64,000 bases of DNA. Source: Blasia pusilla. Lineage: Eukaryota; Marchantiophyta; Marchantiopsida; Blasiales. Shown here one piece after another: positions 1 to 10,412 of this stretch. The stretch spans positions 27,218,001 through 27,282,000 of the forward strand of contig CM114274.1 of NCBI GenBank assembly GCA_050084515.1, in the 5' to 3' direction. Below the pieces are notes generated by a model. The model made no database searches, had not been told where the DNA came from, and worked only from the letters and a program-made list of their open reading frames with translations. Within the stretch, counting starts at the first letter, position 1, and each line of letters starts with the position of its first letter. The position numbers and the translations under genes were made by a program.

Positions 1-1760
1 ATGTGGATTCGCACGACATATAACACTCCATGAACAGTTCTTAAGTATTCATATGTAGTTGCATCTCGAATATGATGAAGTAGCAACGGCAACCAATGTC
101 GTTCTCTTTCACCTATATATGTCAAAAAATTTCCTAATACACTAGCCTACACACTCACTTCCTGTAATGATTTTGGCAACAATGACATGTATTAAGCAAA
201 TGTAGATCAATGTACTTACTTTGTAAGGACATTGAAGAAAATGGAAATAAAAGTACATGGGTGAGTAAGATATAAGCGACCAATTGGATGCCCACAGCCA
301 TTTATCCTTTGAATTCTACGAATCCATCTTTTTTTGCTCCAACGATAATAGGAAGGAAACTCGTTACATAAATATTTTCGAGCCTCCAAATCCAAATGAT
401 TAGTTGCAAACCATTGTGTAAGAGTTATATCCCTCTTCCTTTGTAATATCTTTTGCATATTGTCATGCTCATTGAAGAAAATTGTTCGTAACTCAGGCAG
501 ATGAACTGCCAACCTTACGATACTTGGATGTTCTGCATGTAGGCTAAACTTGAACAATATCCAACATGCTTCAAAGGAAGAGACATATATGTATATGATA
601 CACAAAATACACAAATATATCATATGCTCAAAATTGAAAAAATAGAATACATCTTCATATTCGTGCATTGCACAAAGCAAAAGAAAAAGATATCATTGAA
701 AAGTTATTACCTTGCATCAAGATAATGTGTTGTTTCATTGATTACCTCCCTTGTCGTTATCTTTGTAGCTCCATCATTTATCACCTTAAATGATATTGCA
801 TCGGATCCCGTATATACATATTTATATAAGTATTTAACAACGGAAATGTTATTCGTGATCTCCAAATTGATATGACAATCGAAGAGAGTACATAAAAAGG
901 GATTGTAAGGAAAAACCCAACGCTTGTCCAAACTTTAATCACGCTTCATTACCTCAATACCATTATCCAACCCATATCAGAAGAAACAAGGGTAAAAGTT
1001 AATATCAAATAGCACATATATAGTGAATTTTTTAAGGTGTTGGATATCCAAAAGATGAAAATTGATGTCATAGATTGCATACCTTTGATAAGTTGGATAA
1101 CCATCCGCATTCTCCGCAGTTATGCTAGCAAAAGGCTTTGGATAGCCTTTGGTACACTTCTTGGTTTTCTTTTCCATGCATGGAGCATTGGGATTGAGTT
1201 GTCCACATGGGCCATTAACCATGCAATTAGCTACATTAGAATGGAGTTTTGGATGAGTGTTTGGATTGGGGATCTCACCTGAGATTATATCATCATAATC
1301 TTATGTAGAGCGTGGCTTATCCTCTTCATCAAGAATAATCAGAATATGAACATGTGATAGACCCCTTTTTTGGAAATCAACAACATGAATGCAACCCACA
1401 ACCCTACCCAAGATGTTCTTCTCGAGAAGAAGCCTTAGTAGCCCTCTTTTTTTTTCCTCAATGACTCTCACAATCAAATCTGGTTTATCAGTACGTTGTT
1501 GACCAGGTAATAGTGTTGAAGTGATCTCCTCCTATTTGGGATTGCAAGTCATTGTTAGAAAATCTAGTTTCTTGAGTTGCCTCACAATGGCCATGGCATC
1601 TTGATAAAGTTGATGCATATGGCGTGGACCCCCACTAAAAGAAGAAGGCAGTACACTGCGCCTCCCAATCCTTGCACCATCCCCGTCACTTTGATACATA
1701 GCATCCTTCAGACCTTGATATAATTCAGCTCGCAACTCCTTTTGATTTAAGCGAGCCCAA
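1..1760 (-). pseudogene. Helitron Rep/helicase gene remnant, open at left edge
   Basis: This is a decayed Helitron replication initiator/helicase read on the minus strand. From N to C, around 1735-1535 it has the Helitron-like N-terminal block with RAELYQGL, LPSSFSGGPRHMHQ and a TMTCNPK end. Around 1400-1340 is the HUH-type Rep motif (GLSHVHIL), and around 1220-1080 the NGPCGQLNPNAPCM / GYPKPF / DGYPTYQR block. Around 880-800 is the KYLYKYVYTG block that carries the Rep tyrosine. Around 560-290 comes the stretch leading into the PIF1 helicase (VHLPELRTIFF, AWF-like and IGRLY blocks). The helicase core would lie off the left edge. Frameshifts and stops separate the blocks, so no full protein can be made. 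The motif order is diagnostic of plant Helitrons; the subfamily is not determined. Confidence 0.85.
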
Positions 1761-2399
1761 GTTAGTCATTGCATCTCTACTGTGGCGTAAATATCAACCA
1801 TGTACTCTTGAGTAAGACAACCAAACTGAAGCAAACGATTATCATCTTCAGCACCAACACCGGTTTGAAGTTGAAAAGAAGCGAATTATAGCGTGGTAAT
1901 AGTTTTTCTAAGACGGTTTGAAATCTTATGAGAAGCCTTTGCTCTAAATATCTTAAGAAATGCATAATATAACTAGAATTTATGAAACGAGTTGAGAGAT
2001 GTTGAAGTGATATTTTGGGTATGTTGAGAGCCATAAGTAGTGGCCAAAGGAGGACTCATTAGATGGAGGAGGGATAGATTATTAATCTTGAACTATATGT
2101 TAGGGGGAGGATGTCCAAGGGAGCTAGGAACTTCAATGCCACCTGAGGAACCATAGGGTTTGAACCAAGAGCATGGAATGGATAAAGAGGTTGAAATGGA
2201 TATTTCAATCCTCGATGTTTAGCAAAAAAATTCCCACTCCATTCAAAAGAATGGGGCATTCAAGTTAGATCAAGGATCTTATCACCTTCCCTGATATTTA
2301 CTTTGAAGTGCAGTGGATAGAGAAGATGAAAGATAAAATCACTATGGTAATCATATTTCTCAAGATCCTACACTCCAATGATGAACCATCCATTGTGAA
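1761..2399. other. No gene recognised
   Basis: Short unsupported frames only. The right part may be upstream Helitron sequence or the host of the MITE insertion that starts at 2400. The 8 bases at 2392-2399 form the left half of that MITE's target-site duplication. Confidence 0.5.
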
Positions 2400-2647
2400 C
2401 AAGGTTGCACACGGACAAAGTCTGTGTCCGTGGACTTATGTCCATCCTATAGACAGATATGTCCGTACGTGCGCGCCTAGGTACTTGTGCCCCGCACCCA
2501 TTTGGGTAGGCTCTGCGCAGGCCTGAGCCCGCCCTGTGGGCTTGCTGCGGCTTGTGGCAGGCCATGCAATGGGCGCAAGCTTCATTAGCCTGGGTCTATG
2601 TGGTGAGCTCTGTGAGGGCCGAGCATGTTTGTTTTTGTGCAACATTG
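2400..2647. mobile_element. GC-rich hAT-like MITE, complete, 8-bp TSD
   Basis: A 248-bp GC-rich block lies in otherwise AT-rich DNA. Its termini are imperfect inverted repeats: AAGGTTGCACACGGACAAAG on the left and, read in reverse complement, AATGTTGCACAAAAACAAAC on the right. It is flanked by the perfect 8-bp direct repeat ATTGTGAA (2392-2399 and 2648-2655). An 8-bp duplication with short TIRs and no coding capacity suggests a non-autonomous hAT-type element. Related copies lie at 20239-20484, about 21020-21386 and 33626-34037 (continuing after 35065). The ORFs on both strands inside it are by-products of its GC-rich low-complexity sequence. Confidence 0.75.
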
Positions 2648-2651
2648 ATTG

Positions 2652-3270
2652 TGAAGAACATTCAAGAGTTGAGTTGGGAGGAGTTCAAAGTGTTGATTGA
2701 TAATTGATTCACTTCAAAGCACCTACAATTTTGGGATGGTGTGGAATTTTTGCATCTAAGGCAAGTCCCTAGGGGCCTAAGCACTTTGATCTGTGAGTTC
2801 AGCACAAAGTTGAACTCACTTCAAAAGATGGATGAGTTTTCTTGGAAGATCGTCTTTTGTAGTGGACTCAAACCTAAAATTACCCTCTTTTGGATGTCCG
2901 TGCATCAAAAGACCTTTGCCAACCTCTTGAAAGCTAGCAAAGCGGATTAGGGAAGATAAGATCAAACTCTAAGGACCCTTTTGAGTACAAGATTTCTTTG
3001 AAGATTTAGAGGATCAAGAGGACCATGCATGAATAGGAGTGAGCGCGACCATAGAGAGTTCCTTTCCCTAGTTGCAAAGCAAGTGAATCCAAACACAAAA
3101 TCAAAAGGGGCTCCACATCCAAAGCCTATGGGATCTAAAATGACTTGTTGCAATTATGAAAATTCCCGGCACATGGCTAAGGGATGTCCAAAGCCTAAGG
3201 TTAGTAATTGGAGCATGGTTGTATTTTTTGCTACTAGTAAGAATTTTTTGTTAGATGACTCAGAGGCTTT
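2652..3270 (+). pseudogene. Ty3/gypsy gag fragment, interrupted by DP1.1
   Basis: Plus-strand frames give a retrotransposon gag (capsid-like) pattern: WEEFKVLI, then QFWDGVEFLHLRQ, GLSTLICEF..L and a GLKPKI block near 2860-2880. Near 3146-3195 there is a degenerate zinc knuckle (CCNYENSRHMAKGC) whose second cysteine is tyrosine. Stops and at least one frameshift break the frame. It ends abruptly at 3270, where the terminal repeat of the minus-strand DP1.1 element begins, so DP1.1 inserted into this older element. No matching pol is visible, because the other side of DP1.1 has been replaced by an unrelated chromovirus. Confidence 0.6.
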
Positions 3271-3967
3271 TGTCGTGCGCATACACATCGCTACACAACA
3301 TACATCGCTGTTCATATCCACACCACATAACACTAATCTTCCCCACACATGTACAGAAATTAACTCATACATATACATGGAGATCACCCAACCAAAATAA
3401 AGAGTAATAAAAACGGCACACCTAGCCTAAAACTCCATTCCTCAGTCTACATTGACATATCGAGCCTCGTCCAACCTGCGCTATCAAGGAATCCGGACGC
3501 TAGCACTCTAGTCCTATCTCACACACGAACAAAAGAGGTGCTCCAATGGCCCAACATGAGAAAGATGGCTTGGGAAAGCCATCTTCCTCCCTAAAAATAG
3601 CTATCCTCCTAGTAACCTGCGCGCACAAGTTATCAAGGGCGGGTGACTTGCTCAACAAGTCACCCGGCTGTGAAAATAGGAAAGTTTCCGAAACAACGTT
3701 CTTGATACAACGGACCTATCCTCAACCTCATCCGACATCGCGGGATGAAGTTACACTTAAGACAGTCCGTTGGCTCCTATGTCCTATCCACCATAGATCT
3801 CGGCCTATCAACTACTCAGATGTGACAGTTATCGTGCGCATACACATCGCTACACAACACACATCGTTGGTCACATCCACACCACACAACACCAATCTTC
3901 CCCACACACGGGTAGATCCACACATGTACATAAATAAACTCATACATATACATGGAGATCATCCAAT
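3271..3967 (-). repeat. DP1.1 terminal cluster: B2, A2, 2-bp spacer, B1
   Basis: Read left to right on the plus strand: arm B2 (3271 to about 3392), arm A2 (to 3827, ending ATGTGACA), the dinucleotide GT (3828-3829), then a second copy of arm B (B1, 3830 to about 3967), followed by the polypurine tract complement. The two B arms share the opening TCGTGCGCATACACATCGC and the ending CATATACATGGAGATCA. This B-A-spacer-B order is the same as in DP1.2 and DP2.1. Confidence 0.7.
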
Positions 3968-3977
3968 CACTCCCCTA
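3968..3977 (-). promoter_or_regulatory. DP1.1 polypurine tract
   Basis: Plus-strand ACTCCCCTAG reads CTAGGGGAGT on the element strand, directly before arm B1. This is the expected plus-strand primer position. The homologous tracts in DP1.2 and DP1.4 carry six Gs. Confidence 0.5.
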
Positions 3978-4074
3978 GCTATTAGTTGGATCCCCCTAAC
4001 TCCAGATAGAAAATGTCACATCTCCCTAACATGACCTACTACCCTATACACATCTCAGACACATCCATCGTCTC

Positions 4075-7021
4075 GTGAGAACTACATCAAGAGGGGGGGC
4101 AAACATGAAAAATGCCACCCTCGAGGAAAACCATCACATACCAACATGGTGGCTGCATCCCTTGCAGATCCGCACAACATACACCTCAAGCCTACAGGTA
4201 TCATTGCCAAGCTCAAATCCACTGTCCTGTCCACGTTCGAAAGATGATATGGCGCACAATTTTGCACATGATCCTTCCAAACCATACCATCCCGTCCCTC
4301 CAACAAGAGGACTCTGGTCGGTAATACCTCGCGCACACATAGGATTGTACGCCCTGCAGTGACATCTAGCGTCGTGGGTGGCGCCTATTGTAAATACACC
4401 TATTTTTTAGGATGAAATATCCTAATCCCTAGACGATAACCTCCTCCACGAATGGTCGCGTACCTCAATGTATCTTGATGTTGAGCAATAGCTAAGTTCT
4501 CAAAGGCCATAGGCAAAACTCTACGAAAAATCTCCGCCCTCTGAGAACATGCTTGTACCCACACATCAGGATCATCAAGATCTAACACCTCCACCATGTC
4601 ACATCAAATAGCTGCAAGTATATCTGGCTCTCTCCCAAAGAGCAAAAAGTACGGTGAAAATGACACCAAGGATTCCTGCCGACTAAAGCAATAATCCATA
4701 GCCAACCATGGCAACTGTAGGTCCTACTCCCTCAACTATCCCCGTTGCAAGCCATACTTGCACAATCCTCTCTTCATTGTCTCTACTACACTCTCTGCCC
4801 ACCCATTTGCCTCAAGATGATCTCTAGACATAGTGCAGTGATCTATCAGCGCCTGATCATACAAGGCCTAAAACTCTCCCCTGAACTCGGTACCTTGGTT
4901 AGTCAACACCTCCGCCGGTGCACCAAAGTGACTAAGCACACAATCTAGAAACACATAAGCTATTCCCTTGCTTGCCTTATTCGGTAATGTCACCAACTCT
5001 ATCCACTTGGAGAAATGCTTCACCATGACCAACATGTACCTGTGATAATGCCTTGTCAATGGCAAAGGTCCCGCGAAGTCTAAACTCCACCGATAACCTA
5101 AACCCATAATCGGCAAAGGATAACCTAAACCCATAATTGCACTCTGTCACATACCATACATGTTGCCACAAACTGATGTACCTCAGTATGCATGCCGCGC
5201 CACCAATATTGAACATGGAGTAAGCTATAAGTATGCTTTATTCCAAAATGCCCCAACTCCTCATGGGCATGTCGAACTACACATGCTCGTTGGGAAGGAT
5301 GAGGTACCACTTGTATCCTACCAACTCCCCATACCCCAAAAATGTGAGTCCCCTCACACTTGAACCTCCTTGCTCTCTATAGGATCCGATCCCACTCCCT
5401 AGCACTCACTATGCTTGCTATGACGCCAGTGCGCAAGAACTCCACAACCTCCACGTCATCATGGATATCACGACCACCTGTCGCCTCCTCACTGACCTCC
5501 GGATCCAAAGACTCATCATCCGACCCCACCACTCAAGTCATCATTTGCGGCTGACCTACCACAATCAATTAACAAAGATAGGCAGATTCATGCCAACTGG
5601 GCACCATCTCCTCATCACTCTCTCCGTGCCATTGAGCTCCTATGTCATCTCTCTGACTCGGACATGGGTTACGACTCAACCCATCTACATCCTGGTTCAG
5701 CCGACTTGGCCTATGAACCCTCAAACTCATACTCCTGTAGTAATAGAGCCCACATGGCAAGCTTTCCCTTAAGCTTTTCGGACTCCATCAACCACCTCAA
5801 CAGCTGATGATCAGTGATAAGTGTGAGAGGGTTGCCGAATAAATAGCACCTGAAATGTGCCATAGCCCATACTACAGCCAAGCACTCTCCCTTGTAGGAG
5901 CTATAATTTTCCTCTGCAATGTTGTTCGATCGGCTCACGTAAGCCACAATGAACTCCCTCTCCTCGTCATCCCTCTAAGTAAGCACTGCTCCTAGATCCA
6001 GCATGCTCCAATCTATATGTGATTGGAATGGGTGACCCCTAACCGGTCTCTGTAAAATGGGTGAGGATGTCAACATGTCCTTGAGCTCATGGAATGCTTG
6101 CTCCTCATCATCTCTCCACAACCAAACCTGATCAAGTCTCGTCAACAAGGTCAAAGACTTCACGATCGCACTTAAACCCTTGAAATACCATCGATAGAAG
6201 TTTGCCAGTCCAAGAAACACTCAGACTGGACTCACATCTATAGGGCGTGGAATATGCGCAATAGCCTTCACCTTTGTCTGTTGAACACCTAACCCACTCG
6301 GGTATATGGTGTGTCCCAAGTACTCAATCTGATCCTGAAAGAATCTGCACTTGCGTGGATGTAACTTCAGTCCATGTAACTGCAATCGCCAAATCCCCTT
6401 CTCCAAGTCTCGCTCATGCTTCTCAACCGTGGAACTGAGATAAGAATATCATCTATGTAATATCGTAAAAAATCCAAGCCAGCCACAATCCTATCCATCA
6501 CTCTCTGAAACTCCGCAGGCGCGTTCTTCAACCCAAATGGTAAGAACCGCCATTGATACAAGCAATCTCTCCCCAACCGATCTATCCCCCAAAATGTTGT
6601 CTTCTCCCTGTCCTCCAACCTGATAGGAAGGTGAGGATGATAGCTAGTATGGAGATCTAAAGTATTGAAGATCTTTGCATGCCCTATCCCATCAAAGATC
6701 TCCTCACGAGTAGGCATGGCGTACCAATCTGACCTCGTCTGTTGGTTGATAGGACGGTAATCTCCACACATCCGCCTATCCGTCCAATTGCCATACCTAT
6801 CCTTCTATGACGGCATGATTGTGGCAGATGCATACTCTCCATGTGATAGTTCCACAAGTCTTGCCTCCAACAAGTTCTGACTCCTGCTCTGAATCAAGGC
6901 TCGCTCCATATCAGAATACCTGTAGGATCAACCAAAGATTGGCATATCACTAGCCAACTCAATCCGTATCTCGAGACCCTTCAGCGTACCCAAGTCTCTA
7001 GTACTGAAGGAAAAACAACTA
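4075..7021 (-). pseudogene. DP1.1 pol remnant: RT-RNase H-integrase-PHD
   Basis: From right to left: the RT core (about 7000-6370) has the MCGDYRPINQQTRSD block, FLPFGLKNAPAEFQ and the catalytic YIDD (near 6460). The connection and RNase H follow (about 6400-5710), with SNNIAEENYSSYKGE and ITDHQLLRWLMES. The integrase (about 5310-4400) has the zinc-binding HAHEELGHFG..C..C domain, the SLDFAGPLPL aspartate and DQGTEFRG. The C-terminal segment (about 4400-4082) keeps EGRDGMVWKD and the start of a PHD finger (CMLCGSARDAATMLVC). In that finger the fourth cysteine is phenylalanine and the last cysteine pair is lost. Several stops and frameshifts are present. As in the other DP copies the PHD follows the integrase C-terminal domain. 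No DNMT sequence remains. Confidence 0.8.
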
Positions 7022-9996
7022 ACTTGCCCTCTCAAAAACCTTCTTGCTCGTGTTCAAGATCTGCCTCCGCAATCTAAGTCGCCTCTTTCACGTGGTAGCC
7101 TTTCCACTTGACCAAGTACTTGTATTTGGAGGCTCTACATCTGGAACGCAGAATGGTCTCCACCTCAAACTCGGGTTCCTCATTTCTGATGACCGGTTGT
7201 GGTCTCAACACCATCCTTTGTTCCGAATGCACATTGTCTAGAAGACATTTCTTCAATAATAACACATGGAAAGTTGGGTGAATCTTGAACTCGTTTGGCA
7301 ACTCCAATGTGTACACATCCTCAAACGGCTTTTCCTTGATCACATACGGTCCAGCATACTTGGCTGACAATTTCGCGGAAAATTGCTTCGGAAGAGTGAG
7401 ATTCTTTACACTCAACCACACTTGTTCCCCAACTTGGAGACTCAATTGGCGCCCACTTTTTTTAGCAATCTCTTTGGTCCGCGCTCACGTAATTCCTTAA
7501 GTATTGGTTCACGATCGAGTTTACTTTTTCCGTTTGCCTATCCGTTTGAGGATGGAAGGCCGTACTAAAGTTGAGTTTGGTCTTGAACCTCCTAAATAGA
7601 TATTTCCAAAAGGCACTGGTAAACTTCAGATCTTGATCGAACACAATGCTCCTAGGCAATTTGTGAGCTTGCCACCAACCCATCTAGGAACAGTCGAGAA
7701 GTCGTGTAGACCGTCGTAGAATCTCTCTTTGGCACAAACCTTCCCAACTTGCTAAACCGATCAACCATCACAAGTATAGCGTTGTATCCCTCAAATTCCA
7801 GAAGACTTGTTATGAAATCCATACTACTGCTTTGCAAGGGTTCCTCCGGGATTGGAAAAGGACAAAGCAAGCGTTGTTTCTTCGCATAAGAAACTCTTTT
7901 CACCTGACAGGTCACGCATGTCTTCACATATTGAGCAACATCTTCCTTCATGTTGGGCCAGAAGAACCTCTTGGCCAAAACAGTAAGAGTGGATTTCTCC
8001 CCTTTGTGTCCTACTAAAGGTCCATCATGACATTCCACAAACACTTTGGTCCGTAGCTTGCCTTGGCCTACATAGATCCTGCTCTGCTTAAACCCTAGCA
8101 AGCCATGCCTCAAACTTAGATTGGCCACCTTCTCGCCCCACTTCAACTTCCCAAGGTACTCACTCACTTGCCCATCCTTCATGTATCCTTCTCGAATCCT
8201 TCTTTCCAAGTCTCTTTCATTAGGGATCATTGCTCAACACTTGTGTCGTCGATAGCATATGCTCATCTCTGCGACTTAACACATCTAGAATGACATTGTC
8301 TTTCCCCAGCATGTGGATTAGCACCACATTCATCAATGCCCAGGTATCATGCCATCAAAGTTGCTTTGTTGTTACGCGATTATGGGTCTCAAAATACTTG
8401 AGCGATACGTTATCGGTGAATACTCGAGTCTTGTGAAGTCCCAGATAGTGATGCCACTTTCTCAAGTAATGAACCACCGCGAACAACTCTTTCTCATGAG
8501 TGGGCCATCTCCTTTCAGTGTCACTAAGCTTCTTGCTGTCGTATGATACAAGTCTCCCTTTTTGCACCAACATTCCTGCAATCGCGAAATCTCTAGCATC
8601 TGTTTGCACCTCAAACGGTTGGTCAAACTCCGGCAGCTTCAGAACTTGTTTGCTGCGAGAGGATCTCTTTGACTTGATTGAACACTTTATCCACTTCCTC
8701 GGTCCATGTTGTGTTGGAAAACTTTGCGGTCCAATCTATGAGAGGTTCACTATTCCCGAAAAGTTCTTCACGTTTTTCCGGTAAAATTGGACCGCTCCGA
8801 TGAACCTCCTCATCCCCTTCATAGTGGAAGGTGGTTCCCATTCGGGTATAGCGCTTACCTTCTCCATGTCTGAACTCACTCCATCTGCACTAACCACATG
8901 CACCAAGAACTTGATCTTCATCAAACCGAACTCACTCTTATCCGTATTTGCATAAGCTTGTTCGCCTTGAGTTTCTCAAACATCATTTTCAAATGTCGAG
9001 CGTGCTTCTCTAGTGTTTTCAAATAGATGAGTGTATCATCTATATAGATGATCACAAACTCATTTGTCTCCTTATGAAAGATGGAGCTCATCAAAGTGGT
9101 GAACGTCAGAGGCGCATTACAAAAACCGAAAGGCATTACCACAAACTCGAACGTCTTTTCATGTCAAAGACACGGGTTCAAATCTCGTAAGGGATACTCT
9201 TCCTTACCTTCAATAAGGTTGCTCTAAAAGCAAAGTGAAAAAGGCTTTCTGGCGTGAACCATATCTCGTCCTACACACAGTCTTCTCTACATCAGCTTCG
9301 GCAATCCGAATCTAATAATATCTTGATTTCAGGTCAATCCGGATGAAATACTTGGCCCCAAACAATCAATCAAAGAGGTCATCCATCCTTGGAAGAGGAT
9401 AGTTGTTCCTTACCATCACTTTATTCAGCGCCCAATAATCAACACAGAGTCACAACTTCCCATCCTTCTTCTTCACAAAGAGAACGAGCGCTCCATAAGG
9501 TGACTTGCTATTTCGGATGTAAGCCCTCTCTAGGAGTTCATCCAACTATTTATTCAACTAAGCAAGTTCTTCTTGATTCAACCTATATGGTGCCTTTGAA
9601 GGTGGTTGAGATCCGGGTATCACCTAGCTCTATCTTATGATCAACCGCCCTATGTGGTGGTAACTCAGTCGGAAGCTCCTTAGTCAACACATCTCCAAAT
9701 TCTTTCACAACTCTCTTGAGTGTTTTAGGGATTCCCCTCGAAGCTAAGTTCTAATCTCTGCGTCTCATGCTTGCATCATCCTCTACTTGTCTCATCAAGC
9801 AAAGGAATCCTTCCTCTAACTTGGCCAAACTTGTCCTCATGATGGCGTTCACCAACTCCGTCTTTCTAGGAACCTCCCTAACCAATCTCACGATGTGAAT
9901 TGATGCCCAATGGGCATCCATGTACCAAGGTTCTAGGTTGTGAGCCTTAGTTAAGTGATTTAAAGGTATGGGTATTGAGGTATCTAGACTTTTCAT
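7022..9996 (-). pseudogene. Ty3/gypsy chromovirus pol remnant with chromodomain
   Basis: This is a minus-strand pol of a plant chromovirus, a different Ty3 lineage from the DP elements. RT runs from about 9700 to 8740: a weak N-terminal block with LPTELPPHRAVDHKIEL, then VMPFGFCNAP, the catalytic YIDD near 9045 and a thumb region. RNase H is at 8609-8355 (QTDARDFAIAGMLVQ, EKELFAVVHYLRKW). The integrase is at 8230-7462, with H..H..CVTCQ zinc ligands, SSMDFITSL, VFDQDLKFTS and the glutamate region AFHPQTDRQTEKVN. The IN C-terminal domain is at 7445-7200. The chromodomain is at about 7180-7060, ending YLVKWKGYHVKEAT and then a TAG (7074-7076) exactly where the family has a tryptophan. 9996-9750 is probably the protease/RT linker. 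Gag and LTRs are not seen. Confidence 0.85.
9163..9240 (+). repeat. tRNA-like (SINE-type) fragment inside the chromovirus RT
   Basis: This block interrupts the RT just upstream of its VMPFG motif. At 9172-9188 it has a T-arm-like unit: 5-base stems ACGGG and CTCGT around the loop TTCAAAT, which fits the Pol III B box GGTTCRANYCC except near the end. No A box or acceptor stem is evident, so this looks like the 3' part of a tRNA-derived SINE. It could be chance. Confidence 0.3.
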
Positions 9997-10412
9997 GTGT
10001 TGAAATTAATAAGAAAGATGCAATCAATATGGAAACTATACAAACCATATCCTTGTTGTGTACACCTATGTCGGTGCATCGTCTCTTTTGCTTGAGTTTA
10101 TGAGAAGAAAGGTAGCTCAACTATTGAAAATAGAGCGTGCTAATGTAAAGAACTATTGGATGAATTAATCATGGGGCTCACCGTGAGGTCCTCTATCACC
10201 ATGATACGAATGAGGATTCATGGGGATGTTTGGTAGAGTATTAGCTCTCTAAGGAGGGCAAGATCAAAGCTAAAAAGATGATTCAAGCTTCGTCGAGCAT
10301 TCAGAATTTAAATTACTTTGGCCGAGAAAGTCTAGATGGAGTTGATGTAAGTGGACTTGACATTTCTCAAGCATATTAGTTAGTTGATGTTTTCTACGTA
10401 GTTAAATTAAAT
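9997..10412. other. No feature recognised
   Basis: AT-rich DNA between the chromovirus remnant and the CACTA-type gene. I see no motif, repeat boundary or open frame that can be assigned. Confidence 0.5.

Larger units (their letters stand above)
3271..7021 (-). mobile_element. DP1.1: 5'-truncated DNMT/PHD-family Ty3 retrotransposon
   Basis: This is the 3' part of a DP1-family Ty3 element in minus orientation: RT, RNase H, integrase, PHD finger, polypurine tract and a three-part terminal repeat cluster. Its 5' edge lies near 7021, in sequence equivalent to about 47750 of DP1.4 (just before the RT core), where chromovirus sequence abuts it. Gag, protease and the DNMT domain are therefore missing. 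The left edge is the terminal TGTCGTGCGCATAC at 3271. No target-site duplication can be scored because the 5' end is lost. It is the most degraded DP copy in the window. Confidence 0.8.
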
